Of a DNA stretch of 64,000 bases, positions 1 to 8,300 are shown in pieces. Source of the stretch: Aequorivita marisscotiae (GTDB lineage: Bacteria > Bacteroidota > Bacteroidia > Flavobacteriales > Flavobacteriaceae). Below the pieces are notes generated by a model. The model had not been told where the DNA came from. It saw nothing but the letters and a program-made list of their open reading frames with translations, and made no database searches. The stretch lies in assembly GCF_029814825.1 (NCBI RefSeq), contig NZ_CP122379.1, positions 868,001-932,000 on the forward strand, written 5' to 3'. The number at the start of each line of letters is the position of its first letter. Positions within the stretch are counted from its first letter, which is position 1. A program made the position numbers and the translations under genes.

Positions 1-138
1 GTTTGCGATGCCATTGCCCAATTGGCAGCCAATTTTTCAGATTGGAGCAAGGATTATAAATACAATGCCCAAAGCAATGAGTTTTTTCATAAGCAGGAAG
101 TTCCCGATAATAAAATGGAGCATTGGTTTACGTTCTAG
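1..138 (+). CDS. 3' end of an unidentified protein (partial)
   Basis: The first frame of the window is open from base 1 to a TAG at 136-138 and gives 45 residues ending in EHWFTF. Codon use looks like that of the neighbours, so this is very probably the C-terminus of a gene that begins outside the window. The fragment has mixed charge, with no membrane segment or recognisable motif, and I cannot name a family. It reads towards the barrel gene that starts at 201; no hairpin separates them. Confidence 0.6.
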   Translation, partial: VCDAIAQLAANFSDWSKDYKYNAQSNEFFHKQEVPDNKMEHWFTF

Positions 139-200
139 CGAATTTTTATTTTATCTTTAAAACGATAAATATATATTCGTAATTAGTTCAATTTACCAAT

Positions 201-1124
201 TTGAAAAAACTATTACTATTTACAATCCTTTTGCCATGCTTTGTTTCCGCACAGGAATATGTAGATATTTTCCGACTAGGGTACGGTCAAACATTCAATA
301 ATAAGTTTGAAGATACGGGCAGCAGTACATATGTAAAATCTTTTGAAGTAGGCGTAACGCTACCCATCGTTCTTAATGAAAACCACGCATTGGTTACTGG
401 TGCAGATTTCAGTCGAAATAATCTACAACTTTTTCCAGAAACTGAATTTACTAGTCTTTATAGTGCCAATTTAAAATTGGGACTGGCATCTACCTGGTCA
501 GAAAAATGGAGTACTACCATTGTTTTGCTTCCCAAAATTGCCTCCGATTACAAAAACATTTCTGAAGCCGACTTCTATTTTGGTGGTTTTGCAGTATTGA
601 AATTAAAGCGAAATGATAAGTTAAAATATCGTTTCGGTTTATATGCAACCCAGGAAGCGTTCGGGCTTTTCACCACCCCTATTTTTGGATGGTACTACCT
701 AAGCGCAAATAAACGGTTTGAAATGGATATGAGCCTTCCCATTTCGGCAGATGTAAGTTACAAATTAGGAGCCACTACTATTGGAATGGATTACTTCGGA
801 ATTGGGCGAAGCTATAATGTACATTATGAAAATGCACCCACCCTATACGCAGACCTCAGTTCTTTGGAATTTGCGAGTTATTTGCAATTCAATGTAATGG
901 AAGAAAGTGTGCTATTGCGTGCAAAACTTGGCTATTCCAGTAATAATTACGAAATGTATGCCGAAGGCGAAAAGATGGATTTGGGCATTTCGGCCTTTAG
1001 TTTTGGCGACGATCGCACCCAGTTAAATCCTTCGCTTAGTGGCGGTGTTTTTTTGAAATTTGAAGCTATTTACAGGTTTCATATTAAAGGAAAAATTGAA
1101 GTTCAAGAGCAAAGTTTCGATTAA
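201..1124 (+). CDS. Outer-membrane beta-barrel-like protein (DUF6268-like)
   Basis: A 307-residue secreted protein. The start is TTG: it is the only start that gives a complete signal peptide (MKKLLLFTILLPCFVSAQ, cut before Q), and the next ATGs lie well inside the mature protein. The mature part alternates short aromatic-rich beta strands (for example FGGFAVLKLK and YRFGLYATQ) with polar loops, as in small outer-membrane barrels. It resembles the Bacteroidetes proteins grouped as DUF6268, but I assign that by pattern only. No catalytic motif is visible. It probably sits in the outer membrane; its function is unknown. Confidence 0.75.
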   Translation: MKKLLLFTILLPCFVSAQEYVDIFRLGYGQTFNNKFEDTGSSTYVKSFEVGVTLPIVLNENHALVTGADFSRNNLQLFPETEFTSLYSANLKLGLASTWSEKWSTTIVLLPKIASDYKNISEADFYFGGFAVLKLKRNDKLKYRFGLYATQEAFGLFTTPIFGWYYLSANKRFEMDMSLPISADVSYKLGATTIGMDYFGIGRSYNVHYENAPTLYADLSSLEFASYLQFNVMEESVLLRAKLGYSSNNYEMYAEGEKMDLGISAFSFGDDRTQLNPSLSGGVFLKFEAIYRFHIKGKIEVQEQSFD

Positions 1125-1198
1125 ATTCGAAGAAACCGTCCGCAAGATTTTAAATTGTGTGTTTTGATATTTGCCTCCAAAAACCCTATCTTTAAAAT

Positions 1199-1552
1199 AT
1201 GGAAAGGAGCTGTCCCGAATGTGGCGATAAAATTGTTGGGCGCGCAGACAAAAAGTATTGCAGTGACGCCTGTCGTAATGCGCATAACAATTCGTTAAAT
1301 AAAGACAGAAAGAATTTAGTGCGCAATATTAACAATCGCCTAAGGAAAAATTACCGAATTCTAGAAACATTAAATACCGAAGATAAAACGAAAACTACCA
1401 AAGATAGGCTACTGCGAATGGGTTTTAGTTTTGAATATTTCACCGGAATTTATACAACCAAATCTGGTTCTACGTACTACTATTTATACGATCAAGGATA
1501 TCTTCCATTAGACAACAATTTTTATCTTTTAGTGAAAAAAGATCTTAAATAA
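1199..1552 (+). CDS. Small zinc-ribbon protein (DUF2116-like)
   Basis: A 117-residue cytoplasmic protein. Residues 5-25 hold a four-cysteine knuckle, CPECG followed by YCSDACR, which fits a DUF2116-type Zn ribbon. The rest is basic (many Lys/Arg between 30 and 70) and then aromatic (TYYYLYDQGYLP), suggesting nucleic acid or protein binding. Homologs of this kind are common as single genes in Flavobacteriaceae without a proven role. The ATG at 1199 directly follows an A-rich leader. Family placement is inferred from the cysteine pattern. Confidence 0.75.
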   Translation: MERSCPECGDKIVGRADKKYCSDACRNAHNNSLNKDRKNLVRNINNRLRKNYRILETLNTEDKTKTTKDRLLRMGFSFEYFTGIYTTKSGSTYYYLYDQGYLPLDNNFYLLVKKDLK

Positions 1553-1686
1553 GTATTGGAAATTTTTCTACACTTATATTTTTCATCCACCTTATTTGGC
1601 ACAACCTTAAATATAATCTAACACTTCTTTAACCAGAGGGGTTTTAAATTGGTCGTAATTTTATATTTCAAAAAAAAAACAGAAAT

Positions 1687-2220
1687 ATGAAAACGAAAAA
1701 TCTTTTTACGATAGTAATGCTATTTATAGGTGCTTACATCTTCGCGCAGAATGCAGAGGACAAAAAAATTATTCGGGATGCCGAACAATCTAAAGCCGCA
1801 TTTATTGAAGCTAATCCAAAAATGCAAGACTATTTTGATGATGCCAAGGCATATGCAATATTTCCGAATGTAGGAAAAGGAGCCATAATTATTGGTGCCG
1901 CTTCAGGAAATGGTGCCGTTTACGAACGAGGGGTACTCGTAGGAATGGCAAATATGAAACAACTGGATATTGGCGCACAGATAGGTGGAAAAGCCTATAG
2001 CGAAGTAATATTCTTTAAAACGGACAAAGCTGTTCAGAAATTTATGGACGACGATTTTCAGTTTGGATCAAATGTTTCGGCTATTGCTGTAGATCACGCT
2101 CCGCCTTCATTAGATATTTCGTATAACGATGGCGTTGCAGTTTTTACCTTGCAAAAGGAAGGATTAATGGCCGAAGTATCGGTTGGAGGTCAACGATTCG
2201 ATTTTGAAGAATTTGATTAA
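1687..2220 (+). CDS. Secreted SYLF/Ysc84 lipid-binding domain protein
   Basis: A 177-residue protein with a signal peptide (MKTKNLFTIVMLFIGAYIFAQ). The mature part is a single SYLF (Ysc84 actin-binding) domain: AYAIFPNVGKGAIIIGAASGNG, a YERG turn, and the glycine-rich QIGGKAYSEVIFF strand. SYLF domains bind phosphoinositides in eukaryotes; the bacterial role is unclear and presumably envelope-linked. It is a monocistron ending at the strong bidirectional hairpin at 2265-2294. Confidence 0.85.
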   Translation: MKTKNLFTIVMLFIGAYIFAQNAEDKKIIRDAEQSKAAFIEANPKMQDYFDDAKAYAIFPNVGKGAIIIGAASGNGAVYERGVLVGMANMKQLDIGAQIGGKAYSEVIFFKTDKAVQKFMDDDFQFGSNVSAIAVDHAPPSLDISYNDGVAVFTLQKEGLMAEVSVGGQRFDFEEFD

Positions 2221-2264
2221 TTAATCTGAGATTGAAATTTTTTATCATTTGCTAAGATTAAAAA

Positions 2265-2294
2265 AAATCGCCCGAGAAAATTCTCGGGCGATTT
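2265..2294. terminator. Bidirectional intrinsic terminator
   Basis: A perfect 14-bp stem (AAATCGCCCGAGAA at 2265-2278 and its complement at 2281-2294) with a 2-base loop and A/T tails on both sides. It lies between the convergent SYLF gene and the giant adhesin gene and can end transcripts from both directions. Confidence 0.9.
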
Positions 2295-2317
2295 CATTTC
2301 AATATTCAATTATAAAA

Positions 2318-5300
2318 CTACTCTTTTAAAAGGCGTTTGGTTATCTCGCCCTCTGTACCTTTTATTTTTACATAGTAGGAAGCAGCGGCAAGTTGGTCAA
2401 CGTTTATTGTTTTTACATTGCCCATACCTCTAAGGTCTGCGGTCTGAACCAATCTTCCTCTTAGATCGTAAATCTCCAGTCGCTCCAATTCCAATAACTT
2501 CGGATTGCCGATGTTCAGAATATTCTTGGCCGGTACCGGATACATCGTAATGCTTCCAAGATCGTAGCTATTATCGCCAACCCCTAAGACACTTTCTACG
2601 ATAAGTTCAAAATCACAAGTTGAAACATTTCCATATGCATCCTCTGCGGTAAATGTAATGGTGTACGTACCATCAGAAAGCGGCGTTCCTGCTGCAGGAG
2701 ATTGTGTTGTAATTGTAACTGGATCTGTACAGTTGTCAATTGCTGTAGCTTCACCCGTTGCAAAGTAATCTGGAAGGATATAGAATATATTTCCTGGTCC
2801 TGGATCTACTGTTTGGTCTGCAGGACACGTAATTACCGGTGCAAGGTTGTCTACCACAGTAACCTCTGCTGTACAAGATGCAAGGTTGCCATTTACGTCA
2901 ATTGTAAACACCTGAACCGTTACTGGCGCACCAATATCTGAACAATCAAAATCGGTAATATCTACAGCTGAAGTAAAGATACCACAAGCATCGTCATTAG
3001 AAGCTATCACATCACTTGGGTCAAGAACGGCAGTACCATCCGCGCCCAGTTCTAGGGTAAAGTCCTGACACACTAATACCGGGCTTGTATTGTCTTCCAC
3101 AGTTACCGTAGCGGTACAAGTTGACGTGTTTCCGTTTACATCGGTTACCGTTAATGTTACAATATTGTCACCAACATTTGAACAATCAAAAGTATCTATG
3201 TCGAGGTCGTAGCTCGCAATGCCACAGGCATCGGTGCTTCCGCCGTCAACATCTATTCCTGCAATGGTTACAGTTCCTGTTGCATCGAGTACAACTGTAA
3301 TATCTTGACATACTACCATTGGTGCAGTTACATCTTCAACAGTTACAATGGCAGTACAAGTTGAAGTATTTCCGTTTACATCGGTTACTGTTAAAATAAC
3401 GTTGTTGTCGCCAACATCAGAACAGTCAAAAGTATCAACATCTATCGATAGGCTACCAATACCACACTGGTCTGTACTTCCTCCATCAACATCGGCTGCA
3501 GTAATAGTTGCATTACCAGCTGCATCAAGTTGGATAGTGATATTCTGACATACTGCTACCGGAGCTTCATTATCCGTTACGGTAATAGTAAAACTGCAGG
3601 TGCTGGTGTTTCCATTTACATCGGTCGCGGTGAATTCAATGGTGTTTACGCCAACCGGGAAACTGCTTCCGCTTGGATCACCCATAGTTTGAACAACACT
3701 ATCAATTCCACAATTATCAAAAGCTACTGGAGTCGCAAAGGTTACGGTAGCGTAACACTGACCTGCATCTGTATTTGCCGTGATATCGGCAGGACAAATG
3801 ATTGTTGGTAACTCATTATCTTCAATTGTGATAACCGTAGTACAAGTTACTATTTGACCGTTTCCGTCATCTACTGTCCAAACTACAGTTGTATTACCGG
3901 TAGGAAGCACTTCACCAGCCATAGTAGTTGTTCCATTATAATCGTTGGTTATTGAACCATCAGGACAGTTATCTGTAAAAGTTGCATCAAATTCAGTTCC
4001 TATTACTGTGTATTCACACACGCCCGGATCGGTATCTCGTGTTGCATTTGGTACACAAGTAACCACTGGATCTTCGTTGTCTTCAACTGTAATTACTGTA
4101 GTACACGTAGCCGTTTGGCCGTTGCCGTCATCTACCGTCCAAACTACGGTGGTCACTCCTTTTGGAAGTACTTCACCTGCCATAGTAGCGGTTCCGTTAT
4201 AGCTGTTTGTGATGTTTCCGTCAGGACAGTTGTCCGTAAAGGTCGCATCAAATTCGGTTCCTATTACGGTGTATTCACACACGCCCGGATCGGTATCTCG
4301 TGTTGCGTTTGGAACACAAGTAATAACTGGATCTTCGTTGTCTTCAACTGTAATTACTGTGGTACACGTTGCGGTTTGACCGTTTCCATCATTCACTGTC
4401 CAAACTATCGTAGTTACTCCTTTTGGTAGTACTTCTCCCGCCATAGTAGCCGAACCGTTATAATCGTTTGTAATACTTCCGTCAGGACAATTGTCTGTGA
4501 AAGTGGCATCAAACTCAGTACCTACAACTGTGTAGTTACATACTCCTGGATCGGTGTCTCTTGTGGCATTAGGCACACATGTAATTACTGGGTCTTCGTT
4601 GTCTTCAACGGTGATTACGGTAGTACAAGTAGCAGTTTGACCGTTACCATCATCTACTGTCCAAACCACAGTAGTTACTCCTTTTGGAAGAACTTCGCCA
4701 GCCATAGTAGCTGTGCCGTTATAGTCGTTAGTTATTGAACCATCAGGACAGTTATCTGTAAAAGTTGCATCAAATTCAGTTCCTACTACTGTGTATTCAC
4801 ATAAACCTGGATCGGTATCTCTTGTGGCATTTGGCGCGCAAGTGATAACCGGCGCTTCGTTGTCTTCAACGGTGATTACTGTAGTGCAAGTAACAGTTTG
4901 ACCGTTGCCATCATCTACTGTCCAAACTACTGTAGTTACTCCTTTTGGAAGCACTTCGCCAGCCATAGTAGCCGTGCCGTTATAATCGTTTGTAATACTT
5001 CCATCAGGGCAGTTATCTGTAAAAGTTGCATCAAATTCAGTTCCTACTACTGTGTATTCACATAAACCTGGATCGGTATCTCTTGTGGCGTTTGGTGCGC
5101 ACGTAATTACTGGGTCTTCGTTGTCTTCAACGGTGATTACGGTAGTGCAAGTAGCAGTTTGACCGTTTCCATCATTCACTGTCCAAATTACAGTAGTTAC
5201 TCCTTTTGGAAGAACTTCTCCAGCCATCGTAGCTGTGCCGTTATAATCGTTTGTAATTGAACCATCAGGACAGTTGTCTGTAAATGTTGCATCAAATTCA

Positions 5301-8300
5301 GTACCTACAATTGTGTAGTTACATAAACCTGGATCGGTATCTCTTGTTGCATTTGGTACGCAAGTGATAACCGGATCTTCGTTGTCTTCCACAGTGATAA
5401 CCGTAGTACAAGTAGCGGTTTGACCGTTACCGTCATCTACTGTCCAAATTACAGTCGTTACTCCTTTTGGAAGAACTTCTCCCGCCATAGTAGCCGTGCC
5501 GTTATAGTCGTTAGTAATACTTCCGTCAGGACAGTTATCTGTAAATGTTGCATCAAATTCAGTTCCTACTACTGTGTAGTTACATAAACCTGGATCGGTA
5601 TCTCGTGTGGCGTTTGGTACGCACGTAATTACTGGATCTTCGTTGTCTTCAACGGTGATTACGGTAGTACAAGTAGCGGTTTGACCGTTGCCGTCATTCA
5701 CTGTCCAAACCACTGTCGTTACTCCTTTTGGAAGCACTTCGCCAGCCATAGTAGCTGTGCCGTTATAGTCGTTGGTAATTGTGCTACTCGTACAATTATC
5801 GGTAAAAGTTGCATCAAATTCAGTTCCTACTACTGTATAACTACATACTCCCGCATCGGTATCTCTTGTGGCATTTGGTACACAAGTAATTACTGGTGCT
5901 TCATTGTCTTCAATTGTGATAACAGTTTGGCAGAAAACAACCGGATTCGTGCCATCAAACACTGCCCAAACAACCGTTGTGCTTCCTATTGGGAAAACAG
6001 CTCCTGCCAATGAAGTGGATCCGTTGTAATTGTTCCCTATGGTACCTCCACAATTATCGTTAAATGTAGCGTCAAACTCGGCACCTACCACGGTATAATC
6101 ACAAACTCCCGGATCGGTATCTCTAGTTTGATTTGGTACACAAGTAATTACTGGTGATTGATTATCAACCACTGTAATATCGGTAGAACAAGTAGCAGTT
6201 TGACCGTTACCGTCATTGGCTGTCCAAACCACCGTAGTTGTACCACTCGGGAATATTTCGCCCGCTAGGGTTGCTGTTCCGTTATAATCATTAGTAATGG
6301 TTCCGCCAGTACAATTATCTGTAAAAGTGGCGTCAAACTCTGTTCCTACAACAGTATATGTACAAACTCCTGGATCTGTATTTCTTGAGTCGTTTGCAAC
6401 GCAAGTGATTACAGGAGCTTCGTTGTCTTCAACGGTAACAACTGCTATACAAGAATCTGTATTCCCGGTACTATCGGTTACCGTAAGCGTTACATTATTT
6501 GGCCCAATATTGCTACAATCAAAAGATGAAATATCAATTGATAATGTTACGGGACCGTCAGGGTCGCTCGAGCCCCCATCAACTTGTGAAGCCGTAATGG
6601 ATACATTCCCTGTACCATCTAACTGCACTGTTATGTCTTGACATACGGCAGTTGGCATAGAATCGGCAACTAAAACTACATCGTTACCATCGCCACCATC
6701 GTAATTTACAATTATGCTTTGACCATTGAAGGTAAAGCCAGTTCCATTTGGTAAACCATTAAATTCTCCTACAATAGGATCCGCACCATCATTATCTATA
6801 ATTATGAGCGTATTACCTTGAGGAATAGTGCCAGCAAAATTATCAATTAAACTTAATATTGCATCGGTTATATCTACGACGCCATTTACAACAATTTGAT
6901 CGAATTCTGTACCTGGGGTATTAATATCATCAATTTCTATTTCAATCGAATCGCCAGAACCAATGGCTAAATTACCATTAATAATGGCTTGTCCGGGAGA
7001 TTGACCTGGCGCAAAAACACCATTAATAGTACTAATTGCTGCGTCAAAAATTGCATATCCTGGCAGGCCAGCAGGAGTATTAAGTTTTCCCACATTTGCC
7101 GTTGCCGTAATATTGCCCGAAGTTGTAATTGGGGTTGTAAGAGCAGCAATATCGATAGCCGGGGTAGTAGCCCCACTACTTGTTCCATTAAATTGAATAG
7201 AACCACCGTTACTAGTAATAGCAGTATTGCTTAGGGTGTAAATCCCCATATCATTGGATGCACCATTCCCACCAGTACCATTAATTTCTATATTACCTGA
7301 ACCAGCTGCATTTATAATCGCATCTATAAAGGCTCCAAAATTATTAGAGCCCGAAGTTGCGGTTGATGTGCCGGTTACAGTGATATTTCCATTCCCAGTA
7401 ATTACGCTTGTTACGGGCGAAACAATTTCTAATCCATAATTAGCACCTGAACCAGCACCGCTAGTACCATTCAAGACAATGTTTCCAGCTCCAGTAGTTG
7501 ACAATGTTGCCCCATTTCGTATACTTGTGCCAACATTAAATGGCCCTGTAGAACCTGAGCTACCAATTCCAGTAAGGCTAATATTACCACCATTAGTTAA
7601 TATTGACGTAGACCCACCTTCAAAATTTATACCTCGATTTTGTTGATCTCCGGCACCACCAACTCCAAAGATTGTAACATTACCTGCGCCTAAGCTCTGT
7701 AAAATAGCTCCATTGTATATACTAACTCCTTGATTAAAATTACCCGTTCCATCACCGCCAGTTCCGTTTAAAAGAATATCTCCGTTATTAGTTTCAATAA
7801 GCGTAGTTGCATCCCAGATTCTAATTCCATTATTATTACTTATACCACCTGAACCACCAGTTCCAGTTAATTGAATTGCTCCATTGGCTGTATCTTGTAT
7901 AACACTTCCGTTTAAAATAACCATTCCATCATTAAAATCAGTAGATCCATTACCTTGAGCAATCATGGTAATTCCTCCTCCAGCTGTGATAATAGAGCCA
8001 TTGTTTGCCTCATACCCAAAATTATCGGAAGTACCAGTAGTTCCCGCGTTTGTGTTGATTGTAATTGATCCAGACCCAGTGGCCGTGATTAACGATCCAC
8101 CAACATTTCTTAATCCTCTATTGGCATTTCCCGTACCAGCTCCGCCAGTGGCCAATATGTTTATATTTCCATTATTGGCTCGTAGTATGCTTGCGCCGGT
8201 AAAATCGACGCCTATGTTTGCAATAGCACCTGAACCTCCAACACCGGTTAATGAAATGTCTCCATTTGCGGTATCTTCTACAACAGAATTATTCTCTAAA

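Noticed and set aside
1595..1613. TTGGCACAACCTTAAA upstream of the SYLF gene as a second sigma-54 promoter
   Set aside because: The -24 half matches, but the -12 GC is missing at the required distance.
3821..6427. The regular 261-base spacing as a CRISPR or satellite array
   Set aside because: All units are one continuous reading frame with codon-level drift and conserved protein motifs.
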